64,000 nt of DNA from Przewalskia tangutica. Lineage: Eukaryota > Streptophyta > Magnoliopsida > Solanales > Solanaceae. The DNA is taken from NCBI GenBank assembly GCA_029844215.1, contig CM056718.1, forward strand, positions 165,963,396 to 166,027,395, read 5' to 3'. Made by a program: the position numbers and the translations under genes. Shown here in pieces: positions 1 through 11,950 of this stretch. Position 1 is the stretch's first letter. Every line of letters begins with the position of its first letter. The notes under the pieces are model-generated. The model searched no databases, was not told where the DNA came from, and worked only from the letters and a program-made list of their open reading frames with translations.

Positions 1-1650
1 TGTCATCTACATAAATTTGAGCGATGATAATATCTACACCATGACATTTTATAAATATGGTTATATCAGATTCATCATGGCTAAAACCAAAGTCAAGTAG
101 AAGTCTAATCAAACGACCATACCACACACAAGGAGCTTGTTTAGAGCACCTATCAACCTATACAAAGCATTTTTTTTTTTGCTTGTATACATCATGTGGG
201 GGGGTGAGGATTCTCAAAACATAGACTTTCTTATCAAGAAAAACCATTTAGGAAGACACTTTCAACATCCATTTGGTACAAGATAATTTTTAGACAACAA
301 TCAATAGAAAGGATAAGTCTAATTGATTCAATCTATCCACAGGTGCAAAGGTTTCGTCATAGTCCATACCTTTAGCCTGAGTATAGTCTTCAGCCACTAG
401 ACGAGCTTTATTTTGAGCTATAGTTCTCGATTAGTCTGACATATTTTTAAAGATCCATTTAGTTCCAATAACATTTGAATTGTTAAGACTTGGAACCGGA
501 TCTCAGACATCATTTTGAGAATGTTGCTCAAGCTCTTCTTGTATTGCTTGAATCCAAAAATCATCTTTTAGTGCTTCCAAAATATTTTTGGTTATAAAGT
601 AGATATGAAACAAGAAAGGCTAACCTGTTGGTATATGATAGACATACACACATACCTTACCATCTTTCGGTAGTTGATTGACTCTTTCTCTCTTGTTATA
701 ATTCCTTCACAAACTTCCCCTATCACCTGGTCTGAGGGATGATTCTTACTAATCATTGATGGAGGGTATCTTCTTACTTGATCTTGCATTTTAGTTCTGG
801 ACTCCTCCTTCACTTCGACCCTTGTGGTCTCTTCAGTTGATTCAGATATTGCATATGATGTTGGGACAATATTTGGGATAATATCTGATTCTGCAGTTTG
901 CTCTTTTTCTGCTGTAACTGTAATGTTGTTTTAAACTCCCCCTATCACCTGGTCTGAGGGATGATTCTTACTAATCATTGATGGAGGGTATCTTCTTACT
1001 TGATCTTGCATTTCAGTTCTGGACTCCTCATTCACTTCGACCCTTGTGGTCTCTTCAGTTGATTCAGATGTTGCCTCTGATGTTGAGACAATATTTGGGA
1101 TAATATTTGATTCTGCAGTTTGCTCTTTTTCTGCTGTAACTGTAATGCTGTTTTCTGATGACTTACCTGTCACATCAGTAAAATCACAAAAAATAACATT
1201 GATCAACTCTTGTATGGTCTTGGTCCTCAAATTGTACATATGATAAGCATGACTATTTTGTGAATAACCAATAATCATTCCTTTCTCATTCTTAGAGTCA
1301 AACTTCGCCAAATGAAAAACTATCATTTAAGATGTAACAAATGCATCCAAAAGAGATATAAAAGTAACTCAATTATTATTTTAAAAAGGGTGTCATTTTA
1401 GTACTTGACCTTAGGTAGACTCTATTAGAGATGTGGTGTTTAAGGCTTCTGCCATAAAACAAAAAATTCTTTGATATTTGTTTAGAACTTAACATTACTC
1501 TTCCCTTTCTTGCATGGTTTTGTTCGTCCTTTCTGCTACACTATTCCACTGAAGAGTTTTGGGAGCATAAAATTCATGAAAAATCTTTTCACAATTTTTT
1601 TGTAAAAAATGGTTTTCAAAATACTTTTCATGATCGGATCTAGTCCAAAA
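1..1650 (-). pseudogene. Ty1/copia integrase-to-reverse transcriptase fragment
   Basis: Read on the minus strand, this stretch runs from the copia integrase core (about 1650-1330; weak matches to the usual text around VMLSSKQISKNF and the HISNRVYLR block) through the integrase C-terminal part (1326-1180, KFDSKNEKGMIIGYSQNSHAY). It continues through the acidic linker into reverse transcriptase, ending at 1-40 with the catalytic IYVDD. The order integrase then reverse transcriptase is diagnostic of Ty1/copia. Frames are broken by several stops and indels, so it is dead. The left part of the element lies outside the window. At about 1650 it abuts a second copia piece on the opposite strand, so this is a junction of two elements and not one gene. 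Confidence 0.85.
711..1154. repeat. 222-bp tandem duplication inside the copia linker
   Basis: Positions 711-932 and 933-1154 are two near-identical copies at an offset of 222 bp. The landmark TATCACCTGGTCTGAGGGAT is at 721 and 943, and GCTGTAACTGTAATG is at 911 and 1133. The period equals 74 codons, so the duplication is in frame with the minus-strand integrase-RT linker rich in S, T and E. Only the downstream half keeps a long reading frame (1326-931). Confidence 0.9.
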
Positions 1651-1654
1651 AATT

Positions 1655-1848
1655 AGGAGAACAAAACAGATTCATAATTCTAGAGTACAGTTTTAAACAT
1701 ATCAAAGGTTTATGATTTTTCGTTCAAAGAAAGGATTCCGACAAAAGGAAGGTGTAGATTTTTTCGATACATACTCATCAATGTCTAGAATTACGTCTAT
1801 AAGGACGTTAATTGTTATAACAACAATTCACAATTTGGAAATACACCA
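1655..1848 (+). pseudogene. Copia reverse transcriptase, N-terminal part (split gene, part 1)
   Basis: The plus strand encodes the start of a copia reverse transcriptase (GFRQKEGVDFFDTYSSMSR, then ITSIRTLIVITTIHNLEIH). The reading breaks off at 1848, just before the expected [11 protein letters not shown]. That missing text resumes at 8356, immediately after a 6.5-kb insertion. The target duplication CACCA is at 1844-1848 and 8351-8355. Upstream of about 1655 the element is missing and replaced by an inverted copia fragment. Confidence 0.85.
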
Positions 1849-3955
1849 TGTCACGCCCTTTTTCGACCGCGACATTATTCTAGCGAATCCTGCTTAAATA
1901 AAAATGTTAGAAAATAAAATGTTAAAAATGCTAAAAAAGGGTGCTAAAATGCTAAAAGGTAAAAGGTGCTAAAGTGGACTAGAAATAATGCTAAAGGATT
2001 TGCGGAGTCGCCACCTAATTAGTTTGGGTGAATTAGGACACCTAAATGTCAACTATGGTTAAAGTCAACACTAACTCCATTTTTATGGTCTGCTAAAATA
2101 GTGTGAGATTCTGGGTAAGGGTTCTTTATTAATCTAGAGGGAAGGAGTTAGGCACCCTCTAAGATCCGCTAACTTGCGGTTATCCTGCCAAACCTAAGGT
2201 AATTATTATTGCTAAGAAATGCATGTTGAAAAGCATTAAAGTATTTGTAAGAGAAATTGTAAAATTTATTTATAAAAGATAAAGCTAGGCTTAGATGAAA
2301 GAAAGGCATCCTTGTGAAATTATTCTTTTTAAATGAAGTATACATGTTATGTAGTAGGATACTCCCAAAGTCAGTTGTGATACATTTATAAAATAGGCCT
2401 AGGGTAAAAGTATGATTTTAAAATAATGAATGCAAGTAGTAGATTTTATAAGAAAAATGAATTTCTCGTGTTAAATAATAAATAATATTCTAGCTATATG
2501 AATTGTTATGCAAATGAAGATTATTAAATATAATCAAGTACGGCAAGCCTAAGATAATTAACTTAAAGGGAATAGCTTTCTAATGTCAAGGCTATTCTTT
2601 AAGGGCGAGTCAAATCTTAAAGACATTAAGTATCCTACTAATGTAATGTTGGATAGTTAATTACAACAAGTGAATGGGGCGGGGTATACGATTAAAAAGA
2701 AAGACTCGAGGAGTGACGCTATTCCGCCTATGGTTTGAAATTTCTGATGCGGATAGAGAAATGCATATAGGTGCGGGTCTTCATTTGCTGTAGCTTGTGA
2801 TGAGTCTCGCCATGAGACTCTTTGTTTGCTCTGATGTATTTCATGTGAAAAATAAGAAAAGATAAGGATTAGTATATATCCCGACCTTGTCAATAAACAA
2901 ATAAGCAAATAATCACGTATTCAGATATGCACCTATTTTAATTGTTATTATATTAGCAAAAAAAATAAAAAAATAAACCCAAATGGTAAGCAATGATACA
3001 GCTTAGCCTCAGTACAACCAATTAGGCAGGAAGAAGTCCAAAGCAGACTCAAAAATAAAATGTTACATTTGCCAAAAGAGCTTAATTAACCCATGTATGC
3101 AGTAGACCCAAACATGACAATTATAGGAATTTTAAAGGAAGCAAACCATCCCATATGTGCGAGGGAGCCCAAAACAATGATTATCAACTTATCAGTTAGT
3201 TCAGTTTATTTCAAACTGACAATTGTCACGCCCCGACTTTTCCTAAGTCTTTACTTAGGGCGTGATGACACCTGGACAATTATTTCCCACAAGGAGCACC
3301 ATTTAATTCTCTTCATTTAGAAATTTGAACTTATAATTCAAATACGGAGCTATTAATAAAAATAACAATAAAAAATCTGTTTATGACTTTATTAAAAACA
3401 TAACGCGAGCCCATGCTCGTGCAAATATTGTCTCTACATAGACATACTGACAAAGATTATTCTAAGTTGGAAGGGAGACCATTCCACACGGGCATTTTCT
3501 GAGACACTGGAACTGACATTCTGAACCTGACGAGTACCAAGCCCGAAGCAATGGACTTGGTATGACAAGAGGCTGTGGGACGATCGCTAGCCTTGGCGTG
3601 GAGCCTTTCCTCTATCACGCTTTCCTGAAACATGTTAAATAAAGAGTCAGTCCTACCATCTGGGGCTGAGTGAGAACCTTACCCTGTAATTCAAAATAAC
3701 ACCACAATATTCCAAATGCAATCACATTATAACGTAATAAGCATATTGCAAAAACATATCAGGTTACAACACTTTTAAATATGCAACATCTCCTCATAGG
3801 AAATTCTCGGTTTAACTAACACTTCATTTTATCTCGTATTATACGTTAAGACATTCCTCTGCATTTTCATATGTTTATTACATTTATATATTTGTGAACG
3901 CGTATTCACTTTTCACATTTATATATAGGTGAACATGTATTCATCTTTAATATTT

Positions 3956-4215
3956 GTTGCGGCGTGCAACCCGATCCATTATATTTACGTATTTGTGAAC
4001 ACGTATTCACTTTACGTTTTGTTGCGGCGTGCAACCCGATCCATTATGTTTACGTATTTGTGAACGCGTATTCACTTTACGTTTTGTTGCGGCGTGCAAC
4101 CCGATCCATTATGTTTACGTATTTGTGAACGCGTATTCACTTTACGTTTTGTTGCGGCGTGCAACCCGATCCATTATATATTTATATATTTATGTGAACA
4201 CGTATTCACTTTTCA
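3956..4215. repeat. 65-bp minisatellite, about four copies
   Basis: The landmark GTTGCGGCGTGCAACCCGAT starts at 3956, 4021, 4086 and 4151, which is a strict 65-bp period. It lies inside the chromovirus-like LTR fragment. Weaker flanking copies of the GAACACGTATTCACTTT part occur at 3890-3950 and 4195-4215. Confidence 0.9.
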
Positions 4216-4439
4216 TATTTTTCAGAAGATCGAATAAATACTATTCTCTTTCCCAACATTATGTCATTCATACTTGTAACGATTATAACTTTTTAACCAT
4301 ACCTCCAACTAAGGTGTTTCTCAAGCGGAAACTAAGGTAAGACGGGGATCTTTCACTGTACCAAATTTCATTTAAAACTACTTTTGGTAACTAACACAAA
4401 TTTATCCTCAAAACAGACATATGAGATTTGTTTCGGCAG

Positions 4440-5150
4440 AATTTTTATTAAACAGAACCCAATCTTAGAATAGTCATAACTCCTAATCTGTAAACCCGTT
4501 CAAGCCCCATAAAATATCAAAACGACGAGAACAGAGAGATACACGCCTCCATGTGAACCATCCTTTCATATTCTGTACCATTTGGTACATTTTTACACTT
4601 TTATTCGCTGCCCTTCCTGGATCTCGATAGATCCGAGGCAGAAACTTTAAACAGCGATAACTCTCAATACGTAAGTCGGATAGACCCCCGTAAGGTCTGA
4701 AAATGTCCACAACAGAGAGATCTAGAACTTTTATTTAGAAACAATTTTCATATTCCCCACAGATTAGTACAGTTTTACGTTTCCACGTCCTGCCCTTCTG
4801 GATTCCGATGAATCCGAGGCAGCAACTTCAAACTACAATAACTCTCAACTCTTAAGTCCGTTTTAATAACTCTTTATCTATATCTGTCCGTAACAGAGAG
4901 ATTTACAACCATGTAAATTTTCATATAATTCTAGTAAGTAAAACTCAATAAAAACAGTCCGTAATTATGCCTTTCCGAATTTCGACCAAATCTAAGGCAG
5001 AAACTTTGAACTATGATAACTTTCAAACCGTATGTCCATTTTACCTCATTTTTTGTTCTATATGATCATATTAGAGAGGTGTACCACTCTTCCGAATTTC
5101 ATCAAATTCTAACAATTATAACTCAGTGAGAACAGTTCGTAAAGTTCATG
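4440..5150. repeat. Diverged tandem repeat units, about 170-190 bp
   Basis: A paragraph of the form GAGGCAGAAACTTTAAAC, ATAACTCTCAA, AAGTCCG, AACAGAGAGAT recurs about four times with much divergence, for example near 4636, 4817 and 4996. It is internal to the chromovirus-like LTR and has no coding content. Confidence 0.65.
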
Positions 5151-8100
5151 ACGCAACTAGTTGTCTAAACAATCAAAAGTTCAATATTTCTTTTCAACAC
5201 TCAATTCTTATTCTAACATGTATTGAACTTAAAATAAAGTATGTTACCAAGAATTTCTGAGTGAGAAAACTCACCTTGTAAGTGTGAAGATTATTGTTGT
5301 GTGGTTGCTAAAATTATTCTTACTCTCTAGTATTTTTCTTCTTGTTCTTCTTGCCCTCTTGGTATTTTTTCCTCTTCTTTTCACTTGTTTTTTTTTCTGA
5401 TTTTCTAACCTTTATGTTATGTACTTTGTTTGTGTGTAAATACAATGTATAAGTGGAGAGTTTGTATAACATATGAGAGGTGGAAGGGCAAGAGTTGGAG
5501 GGGAAATGAAAAGGGGGGGAAGGGGTAAAGGGAAGACGTGCATGGTGCATGTTTTGTTTTTTGTTTATTTTGTTTTTTTTTGTTTTTTTTGTTTTCTTAT
5601 TTTCATTTCATCTATCTATTTATCCAACTTTAACACTAACTCTATCCCATGCAATTTATTCTTTGTTTTCTTATATATATATATTTTTATTAACCCAACC
5701 ACAACTATATATTTTTTTTTTTTCCGGATTTCACATTCTCTCCTCCTTAAGCAACATTCGTCCTCGAATGTGAATAAGGTCGTAACATAATCACATAGAC
5801 ACAATAATATTTATTGTTATTGTAACAAATTTGGGACTTCACACCTTAAGCATGCGTGACATTTCAAATATGTATATATGTATACTTACAAGAGAAACTC
5901 AGTTTAACAGACCAAATGCAAGTAGATGAGATCCGGTGGTTAACATAGTCATTGCACGAGAATCTTGCGTAAGGAAGATAACCGAGAGGACATTATGTAT
6001 ATTCAGATTAGTATATTTTCCCTCATTTTCAAACCATATGAAGTGCAAAAACATGCTAAGAGAAATACAAATAGGCTGGAGCCAGCTTTCACTTACACAG
6101 TGCCCAAATACCAATGATCTCCTAACATGTGTGATCAACTGATCATAGGAAACTGTTTTATGAAGTAAAGACCAATGCACACAGTTTAACAAGCACACTA
6201 GGCAAGATAAATACTATCATAGAACAGAGGTACTTCGTTAAGGCATTAGCCCACTTATCAAGTCTTTTTTTTAAAAAAAACTATAGGCAAATTTCAGCTA
6301 TTCTGGTCTCGTATTCTGCATGCTTACAGAAAAAGAAAAAAAAACAAGAATCATATGCTGAATATACGCAGTAGGGAGGACATGGTTATCCTATCAGCAA
6401 ACTGATTCTAGCATGAGGGATATTAGTCTACAACATATAGATTAGATTAGATTCCTAACATTATCGGTTCCACATGAGTTCAAGACATGGAGGATCATAT
6501 ACAAGGCCAGTTTTACTCGTTTAATACCTCTTAGGGTCGGATTACATCCTTAATATGCTCACTACATGAGATAGAGTTACAAACTGAAGGCAAAATGCAA
6601 ACAGGGGGATATAATACGACATGACATAGATTGGTCAACATAATGCAATATGCTAATGCCAGCATCACGACTTAATGACAAGATTCAAAATAGCTACTAG
6701 GGCTTCTCGAGCCGACATTGTGACATTTAAACACTTAGACATGCATATTTGTTTACTGGCCAGTTTAAGATAAAAATGATGCAGTTTAACATTCAATAGC
6801 AAGACAGGCACACATTAAGCATTTAACTTGAGTATTCCCAGACAAGCATATCAATCCCAGATTATCGGGTGATCAATCTAAATATGAATCGAGGCAAGTG
6901 AAACTGTTTTAGATCCATATAGTGACACTAACAATCATAACCAGTACACATATGACAGAGCACATAAATTAGCATAAAGGGAACGAGATTCGAAAGGGGA
7001 ATGAGTTTACCTTCTCAGAACGGCGAACTGAGGCAGCGTATCAAGTCGTCGATCCACTCGGGAGCCGAGTTGCTATGCGATTTAAAGGAGGTAAAACTTT
7101 GGTGATATTGCTTGTCGATTCTTGAATTGCCTTCTCAGGAAGAAAGGGGTTTTCGAATATTAATTCTCGCTGGGTTCTTTGATGTTGTTTACTGGTTTCC
7201 CGTATATCCCCTTATTTTGATTGCTGTTGTGATTTTCTTCCATGCTCCCCGCTGATGCCATTGCATGTATAGATTGGTTCCTTTTATAGCTTCCTTCTGG
7301 GTTCTAATTTTGGGTAAGCTTTAATACGATTTGGGTAGCTGGTTTTGTAAGATTTTGTTACCTTTTGGTGTTTATTGGTAAAGATTGGAAATGATTTGTT
7401 ACCATTTTGATTCGGTTCTACAAGGCAAGATCTTGGTATAGTTCTGCGCGATTTGGTTAAGGAAACGCCGGATTCTCCGGCGAGAATCTCGGCTAGGACG
7501 ATGGGGTGTGAGGTGCTGGCGGCGGAATTTCTTATGTTTAGGTCGGAGGGGGGTTCATTTTTTTAGGGTTGGTTCTTTAGGTTTAAGGGAGAGGGATGAT
7601 GAAAGTCTTTAAGGCTGAGGGGAATTTGGGCTGCGGGTGTGGGCTGCACATTTGGGCCTTACGGGTTTGAAGGTGTGGGCTAAAGGTTGGGCTGGTAGTT
7701 ATTAGGTATTAGTTTTAATTTGGGTAGTGTGTTATTAGTTTTAGGTGTATTATTTAATTAGTGGTAAATTAAAAAATTCAAATTGTGATTAAATTATCTA
7801 GGTGCTTTATTAGTCTAAGTTTGAGTTTAAATTATTATAAAAAATAAAGACGGGCGTGCTATTTAATTAGTGCTTAATATTTTATAATGTGATGCCGTTA
7901 AAATCTTATTTATTATTCGTATTTATCATTATTTAAGCTAAAATTAAATTATCTTAATACGACTTTAGGTGCTACAATAATTATGAAATTGCTTTGCATA
8001 TTAATAAATGCGACTATGCCGTTTGACACGACGTCATTGCTAAATTATTTATTTATTTACGTATTTATTATTATTAATTATCATTAAGAATTGTTTGGGT

Positions 8101-8350
8101 TTTAATTAATGGGAAATGAGCTTATGAATAATATTCATGAAATTGTTGTTATTTAAAAAGACGAATGCGGTTGTGAGACTCAAGGTGTGCACGTAAAATG
8201 TGGTGCCATTATTAAATTGTTTATTTATGCATGTATTAATATTTTATTGTTGCATTTTATTATTATAAAATTGTTAAAATTATTTTTGAAAAAATTAGTG
8301 TAATTTTATAGTTAATGACTGGACGGGAGAGTCAAAATTGGGTGTCAACA

Positions 8351-9561
8351 CACCAGATGGATGTGAAGACTGCATTCTTAAATGGTGAACTAGATGAAGA
8401 AATATATATGGAACAACCCGAAGGATTTGTTGTGAAAGGTCAAGAGAAGAAAATCTGTAAATTGGTTAAGTCGTTATATGGACTTAAACAAGCGCCAAAG
8501 CAATGACATGAGAAGTTTGATAATACATTATTATCGAATGATTTTCAAATAAACGAATGTGACAAATATGTCTACATTAAGGAATGTAAGAATGCATGAG
8601 TCATTATATGTTTATATGTGGATGATATGCTAACTATGGGAACAAGTAAGGATGTTATTAACCAAACTAAGAAGATGTTGCATGCCGCTTTCGATATGAA
8701 AGATATGAGAATAACGAATGTCATCCTTGGTATTAAAATTCAAAGGAATTCTAATAGTTATGTACTGACTCAATCTCATTATGTTGAAAATGTCTTCAGA
8801 AAATTTGGACACTATGATGATAGACCGGTGGTTACACCACTTAATCCCGCCTGTCACCTTAAGAAGAATGAAGGTGATAGTGTGTCTCAATTGGAGTATA
8901 CACAAGTTCTTGGGAGCTTGATCTACATAATGAATTGTACGAGACCGGATTTGGCATATACAGTGAGTCGACTTAGTCGATACTCACACAATCCTGGAAA
9001 TGATAATTGGGTAGCGCTAATAAGGGAACTACGATACCTAAAGCATACAATGAACTGTGAGTTGCATTATACAAAGTATCCTCGCGTGTTAGAAGGATAT
9101 TGTGATGTTAATTGGTCAACCATTCAGAAAGTAAGTCCACAAGTGGGTATGTATTTACACTTGGTGGAGCGTCGGTATAATGAAAATCATCAAAGTAAAC
9201 GGTAAACACGAGATCAACTATGAAAGCAGAGTTTGTAGCCTTGGATAAAGCTGCTGAAGAGGTAGAATGACTAAGAAACTTCCTAGAAGGTATTCCGTTG
9301 TGGACGAAGCCAGTGACTGCCATTTTCATACATTGTGATAGTATGGCTGCCCTGACGAGGGCAAAGAATCAAATATATAATGGCAAATCAAGACACATAA
9401 GGCGACGTCATAATACAATACGAAGCTTGCTGAAGAATGAAATAATTTCCATTGATTATGTGAAGTCAAATGACAATATAGCGGATCCTTTGACAAACAA
9501 CCTTACAAGAGAGCAAGTCGTATTTACATTGAGGGGAATGGACTTAAAGCCAATACAATGA
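8351..9561 (+). pseudogene. Copia reverse transcriptase and RNase H (split gene, part 2)
   Basis: This continues the reverse transcriptase interrupted at 1848. It contains [30 protein letters not shown], the catalytic CLYVDDML at about 8610-8640, then LGIKIQRN, LTQSHYVE, GSLIYIMNCTRPDLAY and the RNase H end (KAEFVALDKAAEE, then CDSMAALT and SRHIRRRHNTIRSLL). The last stop is at 9559-9561. Three in-frame TGA codons (8504-8506, about 8597 and about 9268) each stand where the family has tryptophan, and there is at least one frameshift near 9203. The element is dead. Confidence 0.9.
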
Positions 9562-10156
9562 GTTGTGAACTGGTGGAAACCTTACCTATCATAATTGGAG
9601 ATCCCATGGTTTAAGTTCAAAAGGCAAACTAGCTGGGGAGAACTCAAGGAGCGTAAAACACACATATGCTCGTTCCTATGATGTACCAAGTGTGTTATTT
9701 CGTTGTGATATGAAATTTGAACCGGTTCTTAATAATATTAATAACCATTATGGTGGGATAGTACGAACTATTCTTGATTAATATTACCTATGTGAGATTG
9801 ATGCGGGGTCGCATCTGGGAGGACTGAGATGGCTATGTTCTCTAGAAAGTCTCATGAAGAAAGGAGTTGTTCATGACCGAAAAGAACACAACCGTAAGAA
9901 TTGAAATAAGTTGATATGGTATGTGTGATACTTATTGTCTCGATTTACTACAAAACGTGAATAGTTCAAGGCACTTCGTCCACTATTTTACAAGTAGATC
10001 CGATAAGTATTCAATACGAAAGGTTCAAGTCCAAAATACACTTTATCCGATGCATGTCATATCTAGTTTTCGGATATAACGATAAGTTCCTAATTATCTT
10101 ATTTTCTATCCACATGTGGGGGTATTATTGAATGTGTGAATAGAAAATGTGGGTAT
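9562..10156 (+). other. Copia untranslated 3' region with polypurine tract
   Basis: There is no open frame of note. The stretch lies between the RNase H stop and the putative 3' LTR. A purine-rich tract (ATGTGGGGGTAT) occurs near 10114-10126, with a related ATGTGGGTAT just before 10157. I see no gene here. Confidence 0.5.
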
Positions 10157-10889
10157 TGTTGAAACTCGTAAAAGAAGAAGAGAAGTGATAAAAAATTAAG
10201 TGATGCGCGATTTTGAGGTGTAGCGTCGCGACGCTCAAGGACATGGTCACGACGCCTGAACAATGAGAACAATCACCGTCGACAGCGCCACGACGCCGAA
10301 ATTTCAGAGAGGTCTGACAGAGTTTCGGAACGCAGCGCCGGGCCTAGCGCCACGACGCTGAAGCCAACGGTCAGTTTTCAATTTTTGAGTTATGACTTTT
10401 CTGAAAGGTCTCAACTCTTGACATGAACATATATGTCTGTTCAGATGTTTATCTATAAATTGATCACTTGAATGGATGGAAAAACACACAATTAACATCA
10501 CAATCAATAATCTTGACTGAATTAAAAGATTCAAGATTGTGAGTTCTTCTTCTTCTCAAGAACATTTCCAGAAAAAACACTTATAGTAAATTCGGCAGGA
10601 GTGAAGTTCTTGTGCTAGAACTATCACTCAGATAGTTGTATCCTCACGGGAGACGTCCGTAGAACTACAACACAAGTGGGGACGAATTTTTGTCTTAAGA
10701 CACTGCGTAATTGCAGACCTCTATCTACAACAAGTTAGTATGTGATGTTCATATTGTTGCTTTCATTGTTGTTAATTTCTATATAGTTGAAGTATCTATA
10801 TAATAGTGTTGTTGAATTCAATTTCTTTGAATTATATATATATATATATATTGTGGTTTATACATTGAAGGTCTAGATTGACACTAACA
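10157..10889 (+). mobile_element. Putative 3' LTR of the split copia element
   Basis: The stretch starts TGTTGAAACTCG after a purine-rich tract and ends GACACTAACA, giving the TG...CA ends of an LTR and a length of 733 bp. It has a GC-rich patch (10205-10370) in an otherwise AT-rich background and a long TA tract near 10838-10850. The matching 5' LTR is not in the window, so the ends cannot be confirmed by a sister copy or a target duplication. Confidence 0.5.
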
Positions 10890-11640
10890 AATTGCACCAT
10901 CCCATTTTCAAGTTTGTTCAAAATTAAGTGTCACTCACTTGTTTTGATATTTCATCGGGATCTCAACGCCTGGATATTTAACTAGTTTTTCAAATCCGTG
11001 CAGAAATCACACTACGTACTACTGCATATCATTATGTCAAGAACTAGATATAGATGAAGAAACCAAACATATATAACTTAAAAGAATTCTATTTATTTAA
11101 TTAGCAAATGAATTCTAAGAACATTGCCACTATCATTCCTTTTTCGAGCTTCAAATCTTGATCAATATTAATGCCCGTGGACAGCACAACAAGTAAATAA
11201 ACTCAAGGATGTCATGATTTAATGTGTCCTGATTTCGGTAGTGCTAAGCAGTAGATGTTTGATTAACCACTCCAGGGTAGGTCTATCGTTCATAATGTAT
11301 TGATCTGTCATGATATAACCACTCTAGTAAAACCTCACCTAGATGTTTGATGAAAATAGACCAGAGGAAAGCCTATGACATGGCCAGTTGGGAGGTTCTT
11401 GAGGAAGCATTGTTTGGTTATATTTTTCGTATTAAGGATAGACCTGTGCACTAAGTTTCCGCTATGTGCGGAGTTCGAAAAAAGGTCATACCATAATAAT
11501 CTATTATACGCATTCTTATCTTACATTTTTGCAAACAAATTGTAAGTAAATAATGAAACGTCAAAAAATTGCCAAAGAAATGAAAAAGAAAAAAATGTTA
11601 TTCGTAACAAAAAATGGCTTATACACTCCTATTTCCCCCT
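10890..11640. other. AT-rich intergenic DNA
   Basis: I see no coding exon, RNA gene or clear repeat here. It separates the copia 3' LTR from the histone H2B promoter. Confidence 0.5.
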
Positions 11641-11657
11641 TTTCTCTGTAAATTTAT

Positions 11658-11884
11658 CCGCCAAAGTTTTCTTTTTAATTTTTTTACAATCCGCCAAAAT
11701 TTCATGAATTTTAGAGAACCGCCAACATCGAAGGCAATTGCGCAAAAGTTAAGCTGATCTCCATCGCACATTTATCCTCACACGACAACAGATACATCCA
11801 ACGCTCCAAATCATGCCAACTCATCAATCCGTGCGCCTCCCCAATTAACCAATAAGATTTCACATATTACCCCCCTATATATAC
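11658..11884 (+). promoter_or_regulatory. H2B promoter with E2F-like sites and TATA box
   Basis: A TATATATA box lies at 11876-11883, about 70 bp before the H2B start codon. CAAT-type motifs (CCAATTAACCAATAAG) lie at about 11841-11856. Further upstream, CCGCCAAA occurs at 11658-11665 and 11691-11698. The reverse complement TTTGGCGG fits the E2F consensus WTTSSCSS, and a weaker copy (CCGCCAAC) is at 11719-11726. E2F control would suit an S-phase histone gene, but the function of these sites is inferred. Confidence 0.6.
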
Positions 11885-11950
11885 ATTGCACTTAGACACA
11901 CATCAAAATATCATTCACTTTCAAATTTTCTCTCTGTAAACACATTTCCA

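Larger units (their letters stand above)
3224..5800 (-). mobile_element. Chromovirus-like (Del/Tekay type) 3' LTR fragment
   Basis: On the minus strand, the text around 5765-5737 has the end of a gypsy coding region followed by a purine tract (AAGGAGGAGAGAA) and then TGTGAAATCC. The sequence then runs to an end of GGGCGTGACA at 3224. This arrangement of coding end, polypurine tract and LTR is typical of Del/Tekay chromoviruses. The LTR is about 2.5 kb, and only a few tens of bases of internal region remain. ACAAT occurs at 3219-3223 and 5801-5805 and may be the target duplication. The missing 5' half makes that uncertain in AT-rich DNA. Confidence 0.6.
1849..8350 (-). mobile_element. Ogre/Tat-family solo LTR (minus), with a later insertion
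   Basis: The insert begins TGTCACGCCC and ends GTGTCAACA, and it is flanked by the 5-bp direct repeat CACCA (1844-1848, 8351-8355). Its reverse complement starts TGTTGACACCCAATTTTGAC, like the LTRs that start at 33333, 42619 and 56437. Its other end carries the same conserved block as those LTRs (region 1995-2220 here, compared with 36905-37090). A TATAAAAG box lies at 7288-7281 on the minus strand, in the same relative place as the 34009 box of the 33333 element. There is no PBS, gag or pol, so this is a solo LTR. About 2.6 kb of it is a foreign LTR fragment (3224-5800), which leaves about 3.9 kb, close to the 3.6-3.8 kb of its relatives. Confidence 0.85.

Noticed and set aside
4029..4340. 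Open frame with repeated cysteine-containing units
   Set aside because: It is translated from the 65-bp minisatellite in an LTR fragment; the frame changes between copies.
5463..5804. T-rich frames with predicted membrane stretches
   Set aside because: They are low-complexity TTTTG tracts next to the polypurine end of a chromovirus LTR on the other strand.
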